Shown here one piece after another: positions 8,565 to 15,616 of a stretch of DNA of 29,187 bases (positions are counted from its first letter, which is position 1; the number at the start of each line of letters is the position of its first letter). The notes under the pieces were generated by a model that was not told the origin of the DNA, ran no database searches, and worked only from the letters and a program-made list of their open reading frames with translations. The stretch comes from Spirochaetaceae bacterium. GTDB taxonomy: Bacteria; Spirochaetota; Spirochaetia; WRBN01. The position numbers and the translations under genes are program-made. The stretch is taken from assembly GCA_020024055.1 (NCBI GenBank), contig JAHHUI010000007.1:1-29187 (forward strand). The letters run 5' to 3'.

Positions 8565-9392
8565 CTATTTGTTCTGATTTTTTATTTTCTGCCATAATTC
8601 TTCCATCTTTGTGCGATTTTCTTTTGCCAGGGCCAGGCCTTTCTTTTTCAGTTCGGCTTCCACTTTATGCACACGATCGATGACTTTATGGCTGCTGTGA
8701 TAAACAGCCTCGCTGGCATCTATGCCCAGCTGTCTGGACAGGCCCACCAGGGAAAAGAGAACATCGCCCAATTCCTCACGGATTTTGGGAAGATTATTTG
8801 TGGTGATTTCTGTTTTCAACTCTTTGATTTCTTCTTCCACTTTGTTCAAGACAGATTGAACATTTGGCCATTCAAAGCCGGCCTTAGCCATTTTCTGCTG
8901 GATTTTTTTGGCCTGTTCCAAGGGGGGAAGGCCGCGCCCGCATCTGTGCAACAGGCCTTCGAGCACAGCTTCGCCCTTGTTCTTTTTTTCCTCTGCCTTG
9001 GCTTTCATCCAGCTGGCATGGCCTTCTTCGGCGGTGGCGGCTTTATTTTCGCCAAAGACATGCGGATGTCTGCGAATAAGTTTTTCACATAAAGCATTGA
9101 GTATTTCATGCACATGTATATCGCTGTTTTGCTCTTCCAGAACATGCGCAATCATCGTATTCACCAGATATACGTCGCCCAGTTCTTCGGCCATATTGCT
9201 CTGGTCGTTTTGGCGAATGCCTTCTAAAAGTTCATAAGATTCTTCCACCAGATGCGGATGCAGAGTTTCGAATGTTTGTTCTTTGTCCCATGGACAGCCC
9301 TCTGGGCCTCTCAGCTGCACGATAATGTCATACAGGCGGGCAAATGCTTCTCCTGCCTGCTTGCCCTGAATGCTGATTTCTTTTTCTTTCAC
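8565..9392 (-). CDS. mazG: Nucleoside triphosphate pyrophosphohydrolase MazG
   Basis: MazG hydrolyses NTPs and dNTPs to the monophosphate and PPi, acting as a house-cleaning or stress-tuning enzyme. Both all-alpha NTP-PPase repeats are visible. The N-terminal one has EESYELLEGIR, then EELGDVYL; the C-terminal one has EEEIKELKTEI, then REELGDVLFSL. These carry the Mg-binding EExxE and ExxD acids. The family signature LRGPEGCPWDKEQT is near the start. I chose the GTG at 9392 because GGAG lies 8 nt upstream and it gives 275 aa, close to the E. coli protein (263). The frame stays open upstream to a TTG at 9446, but that has no ribosome site. It follows the TauE-like gene and precedes the 242-aa gene on the same strand. 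Confidence 0.95.
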   Translation of the reverse strand: MKEKEISIQGKQAGEAFARLYDIIVQLRGPEGCPWDKEQTFETLHPHLVEESYELLEGIRQNDQSNMAEELGDVYLVNTMIAHVLEEQNSDIHVHEILNALCEKLIRRHPHVFGENKAATAEEGHASWMKAKAEEKKNKGEAVLEGLLHRCGRGLPPLEQAKKIQQKMAKAGFEWPNVQSVLNKVEEEIKELKTEITTNNLPKIREELGDVLFSLVGLSRQLGIDASEAVYHSSHKVIDRVHKVEAELKKKGLALAKENRTKMEELWQKIKNQNK

Positions 9393-9447
9393 GTCATAAG
9401 CTCCGAAAGGGATTATTATCATATTTTCTGTATAAAATCTAGGCAAC

Positions 9448-10209
9448 TTAAGAAAATAACATTTTGCAAAATAAATACAGACATGAAAGAATGGTCAAAG
9501 CTGTGACCAGATTGTAAAATTTTTTCTGATCCATCACTTTCACAATAATGGCCCCGATGATGAATCCCAAAATTAATGCCGGCAACAGGCCAATGGAAAA
9601 TTCCACCACGCGCCAGGTAATTGTGTGCCAATAAAATACCATCACAAGGACTTTAATCGAATTGATGGTGAAGAAAAACCATGAATAGGTGGACAGATAT
9701 AAATCCTTGTCAATTTTCTGCGACAGCAGATAGGTCGACATCACCGGGCCGCCAATATTGCCTGCCATGCTGGTGAAGCCGCCGACAAAGCCGAAAATGC
9801 TGCCTAAGAATTTATGCTGCTGAAGTACTTTTTTATAGCGATCGGGCAAAAGAAGCAGAATGATGAGCCCGATGAGCATAATGCCCATCATGATTTTAAA
9901 GCCCTCTTCATTCAAATATCGGCCCACAAAAGCCGCCAAAACAAGGCCAATGAGGGCCACTGGAAGCAATTGCAGGATCAATTTGGGGCTTTTCGGGCGA
10001 TAGCGCAAAGCCGCCATGGTGTCGCTGGCAATATACATCAGCAGCACATAGCCGCTGGCTGCCTTCACGCCCAGCACCCCGGCAAACAGAGGAATAGCTG
10101 CCAGGGCAATGCCATAAACGCCGCCTTTATTGGCCCCGATGCTGGCCGCAGCAATCATCAATAGGATGAGATTGATAATAGATAATTCATGACCGAAGAA
10201 TGTGATCAT
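9448..10209 (-). CDS. TauE/SafE-family membrane permease
   Basis: This 253-aa polytopic membrane protein has about eight hydrophobic segments. The two Gly-rich half-repeats typical of TauE/SafE (formerly DUF81) carriers are recognisable: IGANKGGVYGIALAAIP at the N-terminus, and FVGGFTSMAGNIGGPVMSTY near the middle. Family members export or import organosulfur compounds, sulfite or other small organic anions; the substrate cannot be read from sequence. The ATG at 10209 is preceded by GAGGG within a small A/T hairpin. It heads the run permease-mazG-242-aa gene and lies 35 nt downstream of the restriction nuclease, so it may also receive read-through from dam. Confidence 0.9.
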   Translation of the reverse strand: MITFFGHELSIINLILLMIAAASIGANKGGVYGIALAAIPLFAGVLGVKAASGYVLLMYIASDTMAALRYRPKSPKLILQLLPVALIGLVLAAFVGRYLNEEGFKIMMGIMLIGLIILLLLPDRYKKVLQQHKFLGSIFGFVGGFTSMAGNIGGPVMSTYLLSQKIDKDLYLSTYSWFFFTINSIKVLVMVFYWHTITWRVVEFSIGLLPALILGFIIGAIIVKVMDQKKFYNLVTALTILSCLYLFCKMLFS

Positions 10210-10210
10210 T

Positions 10211-10228
10211 AAAAAAGCCCTCTTTTTT
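10211..10228 (-). promoter_or_regulatory. Short A/T hairpin holding the permease ribosome site in its loop
   Basis: On the minus strand, AAAAAAG and CTTTTTT form a 7-bp stem with a 4-nt AGGG loop, ending 1 nt before the permease ATG. The loop plus the closing G is the Shine-Dalgarno sequence. It could be a weak terminator for the dam-nuclease operon, a translation modulator, or chance in A/T runs. Confidence 0.35.
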
Positions 10229-10244
10229 CATGTTCATGGCTGTG

Positions 10245-10718
10245 CTATCCGCATAGTCCATCATTCATTTTTATCATAAATTCCTGCAAAGTATACACCC
10301 CTAAGAGAATATTATTTTCCTGCATTTTCATCCAGGTGATGGCGCCTGGTTTATGTCCGCCGCCATCTGCCACAATAATGGTGGGGATACCCAGAAGACG
10401 AATATTTTCGATCAAAAAAGGAAATTTTTCATCCACCGATCCGCCGGTCTGCTGCCATTTGCATTCAATGACCAGATTTTGGGGAAATTTCTGTGGATGA
10501 TGCAGCAGAAAATCGCATTTGCGATCTGTGTCATAAATGGTTTTGCCGATGAGGGCCTGTGTGGTGTAAATCGCCCGCCGGGCCCATGCGCCGCTTCGGG
10601 CGTCTTGAAAATCTTTCGCCGGAATATAGACATAATGACGGCTTTCCAAAGATTCTTTAATCAGGCGCTCAAGCAGATTTCCTGTTTTATTCGCCTTTGC
10701 CCCGCTGGATTCACCCAT
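10245..10718 (-). CDS. Putative type II restriction endonuclease (PD-(D/E)XK fold) paired with Dam
   Basis: This 157-aa protein has a plausible PD-(D/E)XK core. Asp69 (KCDFLLHH) is followed 16 residues later by Glu85-Cys-Lys87 (LVIECKWQQTGG), then a helix with an acidic KFPFLIENI stretch. The ECKWQQxxG pattern is one I associate with small restriction endonucleases. The ATG at 10718 overlaps the dam stop by 8 nt (ATGGGTGA), with GAGGTGAT just upstream, so translation is coupled to the methyltransferase. An extended start (TTG, 10727) is possible but too close to that ribosome site. The coupling to a D12 adenine methylase makes a restriction-modification pair very likely. Recognition sequence is unknown; GATC is a natural guess. 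Confidence 0.75.
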   Translation of the reverse strand: MGESSGAKANKTGNLLERLIKESLESRHYVYIPAKDFQDARSGAWARRAIYTTQALIGKTIYDTDRKCDFLLHHPQKFPQNLVIECKWQQTGGSVDEKFPFLIENIRLLGIPTIIVADGGGHKPGAITWMKMQENNILLGVYTLQEFMIKMNDGLCG

Positions 10719-11523
10719 TATATACAATCACCTCTTGAATTTTGCCTCTTTGCCGGCCATTGCAGCTGATATGCCTTGGCGCTTGAATCACATCAATGTG
10801 AAATTGCTGATAAAGGTCTCGGATGAAAGGCGTATCGCTGTTTGAAAGCATGAAATGCACGCCCTGTTTGTCTAAAGAGCGGCAAAATTCGCACAGGCGC
10901 TGCTGTTCCTGCGTGGCGAAATTGTCTTGTGTGTATTGTGTGAATGTCTCGAAATAAGGGGGGTCGAAATAGACAAAGTCTCCCTTTTTCGGCTGAATAT
11001 CACAGAAATCTCCCTCTTTAATTTCTGCATGCTGCAAGGCCATATGACAGCGCAGCAAATTGTCCCGGTCATACAAATTCACCCGCTTGCGATGCCCGTA
11101 GGGCACATTGAATTCACCATTTTTATTCACGCGATACAGGCCGTTATAACAGGTTTTATTCAAATAAATAAAACGCGCGGCGCTTTGGCAGGGGCTCAGG
11201 TCGTCCGGGTTCATAGCACGCATTTCATAATAATAGTCGCGGCTGTGATGCCTTTCATGTTCGTCTAATGCGCTCATAAGATTCTGTGCGTCGTTTTGAA
11301 TGACGCGATAGGCAGTAATCAGCTGAGAGTTTTTATCAGAGATAACAGATTTCTGTGGGCCAAGAGCGAAGAATAAGGCGCCGCCGCCGACAAAGGGTTC
11401 GAAATATGTGCCATATGAGACAGGCATGCGCTGTGTGATTTCATGGATGATGCCGCGTTTGCCCCCCGCCCATTTCACAAAGGAAAAAGCCTGCGATGTT
11501 GTGGATCTATGCTTTTGGCTCAA
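10711..11523 (-). CDS. dam: D12-class (Dam/DpnM-like) DNA adenine-N6 methyltransferase
   Basis: This enzyme transfers methyl from S-adenosylmethionine to adenine N6 in a short DNA target. D12-class motifs appear in order: FVKWAGGKR (SAM binding) near the N-terminus, YFEPFVGGGALFFAL, NKTCYNGLYRVNKNGEFN (typical of Dam/DpnM/EcoRV relatives), and the catalytic VYFDPPY. I chose the TTG at 11523 because AGGGG sits 8 nt upstream, it lies about 30 nt after a clear promoter, and the resulting 270 aa fits the family. The frame is open further upstream, but that stretch precedes the predicted transcription start. The gene overlaps the downstream nuclease and diverges from murG. Confidence 0.92.
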   Translation of the reverse strand: MSQKHRSTTSQAFSFVKWAGGKRGIIHEITQRMPVSYGTYFEPFVGGGALFFALGPQKSVISDKNSQLITAYRVIQNDAQNLMSALDEHERHHSRDYYYEMRAMNPDDLSPCQSAARFIYLNKTCYNGLYRVNKNGEFNVPYGHRKRVNLYDRDNLLRCHMALQHAEIKEGDFCDIQPKKGDFVYFDPPYFETFTQYTQDNFATQEQQRLCEFCRSLDKQGVHFMLSNSDTPFIRDLYQQFHIDVIQAPRHISCNGRQRGKIQEVIVYNG

Positions 11524-11560
11524 TGCGGATACCCCTGTGCGAAGACTCGCTGCGCAGGCG

Positions 11561-11589
11561 ATCATAGACAATTTAGACCAAAATGACAA
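11561..11589 (-). promoter_or_regulatory. Sigma-70 promoter of the dam operon, with GATC overlapping the -10
   Basis: On the minus strand, TTGTCA (11589-11584) and TATGAT (11566-11561) are separated by exactly 17 nt. Each matches 5/6 of the consensus. Transcription would begin near 11554, about 30 nt before the TTG start. The last three bases of the -10 plus the next base spell GATC (11563-11560). Confidence 0.75.
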
Positions 11590-11620
11590 GTCCTTTATTA
11601 AGCACGCCGATAGGGAAAAT

Positions 11621-12700
11621 ATGTCTGTGAAAAAAATTGTATTCACCGGCGGAGGCACCGCCGGGCATGTGTATCCGGCCCTGGCTGTGATCGAGCAGCT
11701 GAAAAAAATGCGCCCTGATGTGCAGCTAATGTGGATAGGCCGGCATGAGGGCATGGAAAAAGCGATTGTGGAGAGGGCCCAGCTGCCCTATCGGGGCATT
11801 GCTGCGGGCAAACTGCGCCGCTATTTCAGCGTGCAGAATTTTTTTGATATATTTAAGGTGATCCAGGGGGTTTTCCAGGCTTTGGGCATTCTGCGAAAAG
11901 AAAAGCCGGATCTTATTTTCAGTAAAGGCGGCTTTGTCAGCGTGCCTGTGGTGTGGGCGGCCTCATGCTTAAAAATTCCTGTTTTTGTGCATGAGAGCGA
12001 CAGTGACAGCGGCCTGGCCAATCGCTTGGCAGCCCCGCATGCCAAGCGTATTTTTGTGCCCTATCAGGAAACAGTGAAAACTTTCCCCCTAAAACTGCAT
12101 GATCGCATCTTTGTCAGCGGCAACCCTATTCGTGAACAGTTTTTTCATGCCGATGCCGGTCGGGCCAGGAAGAAATACAATCTTGCGGAGAATCAGCCTT
12201 TCATTTTGGTGCTTGGCGGCTCTTTGGGTTCTGCCCAGGTGAATGATCTTGTGCAGGCCATTTTGCCCGATCTGCCGCATGGCTGCTTTGTTCTGCATCA
12301 AATGGGTGACAAGCTGTATAAAGAAAGCACGCGCGAAAATTATATTACAGTGCCCTTTATTAATGAAGAGCTGCCCGACTGTATTGCCGCCAGCACACTG
12401 GTGATCAGTCGATCGGGGGCGGGGTCTGTGTGGGAATTAGCCATGCTGCACGCTGCGGCAATTTTCATCCCCCTGGGCCAGAGGGGAGACCAGGTGCGCA
12501 ATGCCGCCGTGCTGGAAAATCGCCAGGCCTGCATCAGCCTTCCAGGTGCCCGGGCCACTGTGGAAAATCTGCGCCGCACAGTGATTGAACTACTTTCAGA
12601 CGAGGAAAAAAGGGAAGCCATGAAAGAAAATATAGCCTCTCTTGCCATTGGCAATGCCGCCGTGTATCTGGCCCGGCAGATTGTGAATGAAATAAAATAA
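11621..12700 (+). CDS. murG: UDP-GlcNAc:lipid I N-acetylglucosaminyltransferase MurG
   Basis: MurG adds GlcNAc to lipid I to make lipid II on the cytoplasmic face of the inner membrane, the last intracellular step of peptidoglycan synthesis. GT-B fold signatures are clear: TGGGTAGHVYPALAV at the N-terminus, SKGGFVSVPVVWAA, GGSLGSAQVND at the start of the C-terminal half, and SRSGAGSVWELAML followed by GDQVRNAAVL in the UDP-GlcNAc pocket. The ATG at 11621 has AGGG 5-6 nt upstream, places the first G-loop about 8 residues in, and gives 359 aa (E. coli 355). The frame is open to 11408, but that part overlaps dam antisense. No wall-cluster genes adjoin it. No terminator is obvious downstream. Confidence 0.96.
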   Translation: MSVKKIVFTGGGTAGHVYPALAVIEQLKKMRPDVQLMWIGRHEGMEKAIVERAQLPYRGIAAGKLRRYFSVQNFFDIFKVIQGVFQALGILRKEKPDLIFSKGGFVSVPVVWAASCLKIPVFVHESDSDSGLANRLAAPHAKRIFVPYQETVKTFPLKLHDRIFVSGNPIREQFFHADAGRARKKYNLAENQPFILVLGGSLGSAQVNDLVQAILPDLPHGCFVLHQMGDKLYKESTRENYITVPFINEELPDCIAASTLVISRSGAGSVWELAMLHAAAIFIPLGQRGDQVRNAAVLENRQACISLPGARATVENLRRTVIELLSDEEKREAMKENIASLAIGNAAVYLARQIVNEIK

Positions 12701-12837
12701 AGCAGAAATCTTTTAATTTTTCAGTCTATATTTTAAATAATTTTTAATATCTCTGTTCTTTGCCCTTGACATAGGCGGGAAACGATAGAATGACTTCTAT
12801 AAATCAACCTTGATGACAAGATATATAGAAGAAGAAA

Positions 12838-13020
12838 ATGGAAAAGCAAACATCGCCTGTATATCTATTGTGGTTCTTCATTGGTTGGGCAGGAGCTCAC
12901 AAGTTCTATCTTGGAAAGAAGGGCATAGGTATATTATATATGTTCACTGGCGACTTTCTTGGTATTGGGCTAATTGTTGATTTATTCACACTGTCAGGGC
13001 AAGTAAAACCTATAACATGA
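12838..13020 (+). CDS. TM2-domain membrane protein, 60 aa
   Basis: This small protein is one TM2 domain. It has two hydrophobic segments joined by a short loop, with the family pattern WAGAHKFYLGKKGIGILY (GxHxFYLG) followed by FLGIGLIVDLFTL (W/F-x-x-D-L-F). TM2 proteins sit in the cytoplasmic membrane; their bacterial role is poorly defined and they often accompany secreted toxins or lipoproteins. AGAAGAAG precedes the ATG. TTGACA occurs at 12766-12771 with TAGAAT at 12786-12791, but the 14-nt spacing is too short for a confident promoter call. It opens an AT-rich patch in which the following genes are broken. Confidence 0.85.
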   Translation: MEKQTSPVYLLWFFIGWAGAHKFYLGKKGIGILYMFTGDFLGIGLIVDLFTLSGQVKPIT

Positions 13021-13036
13021 TGTGAGCGAAACCGTT

Positions 13037-13421
13037 ATGAGATGCTTTTTGTTAAGTGTATCTCTGGGGCTTATCTTATTTTCCTGCTCTGGTAATAATA
13101 TTATTACCAGGAGATCAAGTATGAAGATGGAACAACAGAAGATGTTAGCAAGAATAAATCTGAATTCGTATTTAAGCAGAAAGACGGAAAATTTACTGTC
13201 TACACACTATCGCGCGAACAGCTTTACACAAATGAGGAGGTGAACGGAATAACAGTGATTATAAAAAGTCAGGTAATAAGATTATATATGCTGTAAACTT
13301 TTCTTTTAGTAAGGAAAAAGTGGTAGATACATTTGACTTTAATACTCCTACTACTGTGCGTGTTAGTTCTCGCCCCGATGATGACAAAAGCAAATACATG
13401 GAGATGAAACTCTCAGAATGA
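13037..13421 (+). pseudogene. Lipoprotein gene broken by two frame changes
   Basis: The first frame encodes a clean lipoprotein signal (MRCFLLSVSLGLILFSCSG, Cys at about 18) but soon turns into low-quality sequence ending at 13243. A second frame from about 13100 reads EIKYEDGTTEDVSKNKSEF and then KDGKFTVYTLSREQLY, clearly protein-like. A third frame from about 13266, beside an A5 run, reads GNKIIYAVNFSFSKEKVVD to KYMEMKLSE and stops at 13421. Joined, they make one lipoprotein of about 125 aa with beta-strand-like texture. The family is not recognised. GTG at 13022 is an alternative start. Whether the breaks are real or read errors cannot be decided here. Confidence 0.65.
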
Positions 13422-13742
13422 CATCCAGGAAAAGGGGAAAGCCTTGCCGGCCCCATACTATTAGTACTTTCATACTTTATTCATGCTGAAGAATGTGCGC
13501 TTATTGCCAGGCATCAAGCGCGTGGCATTGTTGGCTCTGTAATAATAGAACATGATAATGGCATCCTTACACTCAAGATAGAAATAAATCTCTTTGTCTA
13601 TGCCAAAGGAACTAGTGCCAGAAAACGTATTGAGAAGCTGACCCGGGGAATACTGGAGCCAATACGAGACATGAGCAATATGAAGGTGATTTATAAGCGG
13701 CATTATTTCTCTGGCGAGAAGAAAGAAATATATGAAGCCTGA
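13418..13742 (+). pseudogene. Broken gene for a small exported protein
   Basis: An ATG at 13418 overlaps the previous stop (ATGA), as expected for an operon neighbour, but its frame closes early. The frame that looks coding begins around 13440 with a hydrophobic stretch (GPILLVLSYFIHAEE), resembling a signal peptide. It continues as HQARGIVGSVIIEHDNGIL and FVYAKGTSARKRIEKL, ends IYKRHYFSGEKKEIYEA, and stops at 13742. It has no in-frame start codon, so one indel between about 13430 and 13470 is needed to join it to the ATG. The product would be about 105 aa. Family unknown. Part of it resembles the remnant at 14847. Confidence 0.55.
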
Positions 13743-13856
13743 TGCTGATGTTTGCCGGGGAAAAATCAAATCATGATATAGTAATATCCAAAATAGGCTT
13801 TAAACAATAATAAAAGGTATAAAAATCTAATTTACTAAAAGAGAGGAATAATCCAA

Positions 13857-14716
13857 ATGGGCACGATGAAATCAATATGTCTTTTTAATCATAAAGGTGG
13901 TGTAAGCAAGACAACTACTGCATTTAACCTTGGCTGGAGCTTGGCAGATTTGGGCAAAAGAGTTCTGATGGTTGATCTTGATTCCCAGTGTAATTTGACG
14001 GGTCTTGTTCTTGGACAAAATGCGATTGATGATGATATGATGGAGAGCTTTTATGCCAATGCTCATAATTTAACGATGAAAGAAATTGAACCTTATATTT
14101 CTGGAAAAACAAGTGATACTTCGATAAAAGATAAAAAACTTTATCAGACTTTAAATGAAAACCTTTTTATATTAGCCGGGCATTTAGTTGTCTCCGAATT
14201 AGATACACATATCAGCGGGCTTTAAAAATTTCACCGGGTGTACCTGCAACAAGAGATGTACCACACAGACTGCCAGACTTTATTAGGGTTGTTGCAGAGA
14301 AAAATGATATTGATTATGTTATTTATGATTTAAGTCCTAATGCCGGAGGATTAAATCAGATTATTTTAATGGCAAGTGATTATTTTATTATTCCGTCTGC
14401 TGCTGATTATTTTTGTTTGCAGGCGATTAGTTCTTTAAGCAAAACTATTCCAAGTTGGCATAGGGAAATAGATGACTATAAAAAACGAAATAATTTTGGT
14501 GAAGATTTTGCAATTAGAAATCAACCCAAGTTTTTAGGAGTGATTTATCAGAGATATCGTGTAAGAAGCGCCAAACCGGGTAAGTCCTTTTTTACTTTAA
14601 GGGAAGATGATTTACATGTTAAGGGCAAAGCCGGGACTGTGATGTACGAAAATGCTCAGAAATTTAAAAGAGAATTTATAAAATTGTCTACAAACATTGT
14701 TGAATTAACAAAATAA
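13857..14716 (+). pseudogene. ParA/Soj-family ATPase, frameshifted near 14190-14225
   Basis: The first part (13857-14225) carries the deviant Walker A of ParA-type ATPases, NHKGGVSKTTTAFNLGWSL at residues 11-29, and the A' motif VLMVDLDSQCNLTG. It then ends at a TAA (14223-14225). A frame displaced by -1 continues without gap in sense, as YQRALKISPGVPATRD, the Walker B-like YVIYDLSPNAGGLNQ, and SDYFIIPSAADYFCLQAI, to the stop at 14716. Joined length is about 285 aa, normal for orphan ParA proteins. AGAGG lies about 10 nt before the first ATG. No ParB or origin-like repeats are visible, so a mobile or defence cargo is more likely than chromosome partitioning. A single-base sequencing loss would give the same picture. 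Confidence 0.8.
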
Positions 14717-14846
14717 TTTCCTTGTAAAAGACTGTTAAACTCCTTTACGGTTTAAGAGGTTTGATAGCTCTAATAGGCTTCATTAAACTAGTATTTCTCA
14801 CTGTCATTTTTTGGCGATGGCCTGTTTTCTTGAATATATTTGATGC

Positions 14847-15086
14847 GTGGCTGCAAAAATCTTCGCATGGATATTTATACTTTTTCTTCTGCCATATGTC
14901 CTGAGTGCTGATATTGTTGCCAGCTATCAGTCGCGCGGCCTGCGCGGGGATGTGATTGAATATGAAAAAGGAATAATGCTGCTGAATCTGACACGCATGA
15001 GATTTATGAGACATATTTGATTTTATGAAAGTGATGGTGAAAATAGATTCGAATGTATTATTGATGAAGTATGCAATAATTTTTAA
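14847..15086 (+). pseudogene. Remnant of a small secreted protein
   Basis: Reading from a GTG at 14847 gives a convincing signal peptide (AAKIFAWIFILFLLPYVLSA) followed by DIVASYQSRGLRGDVIEYEK and GIMLLN. An in-frame TGA at 15018-15020 interrupts it. A frame shifted around 14990 reads DTHEIYETYLIL across the TGA, and the original frame resumes as YESDGENRFECIIDEVCNNF to a TAA at 15086. Two compensating indels would therefore restore a protein of about 80 aa. The upstream stretch 14717-14846 has stops in all frames and no recognisable gene. No gene family is recognised; the core resembles the broken gene at 13418-13742. Confidence 0.45.
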
Positions 15087-15128
15087 TAACCCCCTCTTGC
15101 ATCTTAGCCGATAGACAATAAGGTAGTA

Positions 15129-15614
15129 ATGGGGGATTTGATGATTCTTGATTTGATATTTGGCGGCATTATTCTGCTTTTTGCCCTGCGTGGCCTTGCG
15201 TCGGGCTTGGTGCGCCAGACAATGGCCGTGGCGCGTATTGTTGTCTCTATCATTGGGGCCAGCATGCTTGCGCCGGCCATGATTCCCAGTGTCTCGCGCA
15301 TGGTGGAAAATCAGCAGTGGCGCTGGGTTGTTGCTTTTGCCATTGTATTTTTTGCTTTATGGATTTTGACATTGTTTATTGAGGGCATGCTGCTCTCGCT
15401 GATTAAGGCCATTAAGATGACAGCTTTGGATCGCATTATGGGCTTCACTCTGGGCGCGGTGTGCGGCATTGTGCTGTGTGTGGTGCTGACCATCATTCTG
15501 CTGGGCCAGCCTTTTGTTGATTTAAGCACGTCATTCAGCCGCTCGTATATCGGGCAGATTCTTGCTGATTATGCGCAGCAGCTGCAGTCTGGCAGCCTGA
15601 AGACGCTTGTGTAG
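15129..15614 (+). CDS. CvpA-family membrane protein
   Basis: This 161-aa protein has four hydrophobic segments. The N-terminus has the CvpA-family look: ILDLIFGGIILLFALRGLAS, then GLVRQTMAVARIVVSIIGA. A basic cytoplasmic loop (SLIKAIKMTALDRIMGFTLG) matches the conserved LDRxxG region. Family members are inner-membrane proteins linked to colicin V export, biofilm formation and envelope stress tolerance. ATG 15129 has AAGG 5 nt upstream; the second ATG at 15141 has GGGG upstream and is nearly as good. The stop is 2 nt before the delta-prime gene, so the two are probably co-transcribed. It marks the return of ordinary sequence after the broken patch. Confidence 0.85.
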   Translation: MGDLMILDLIFGGIILLFALRGLASGLVRQTMAVARIVVSIIGASMLAPAMIPSVSRMVENQQWRWVVAFAIVFFALWILTLFIEGMLLSLIKAIKMTALDRIMGFTLGAVCGIVLCVVLTIILLGQPFVDLSTSFSRSYIGQILADYAQQLQSGSLKTLV

Positions 15615-15616
15615 CT

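Noticed and set aside
8667..9092. Plus-strand 141-codon frame in mazG
   Set aside because: It is antisense to both conserved MazG repeats and is a Phe-rich shadow product.
11408..11620. N-terminal extension of MurG by 71 residues
   Set aside because: It overlaps dam antisense. The conserved MurG start and ribosome site are at 11621.
11524..11754. N-terminal extension of the Dam methylase
   Set aside because: It would lie upstream of the predicted transcription start and antisense to murG, and its Ser/Cys-rich sequence is not Dam-like.
12766..12791. TTGACA...TAGAAT as a promoter for the TM2 gene
   Set aside because: The spacing is only 14 nt, outside the functional range, so it is mentioned in the gene entry but not listed as a promoter.
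14745..15014. Minus-strand 89-codon open frame
   Set aside because: The plus strand carries a signal peptide and a protein-like remnant there. The minus frame has poor composition and no ribosome site.
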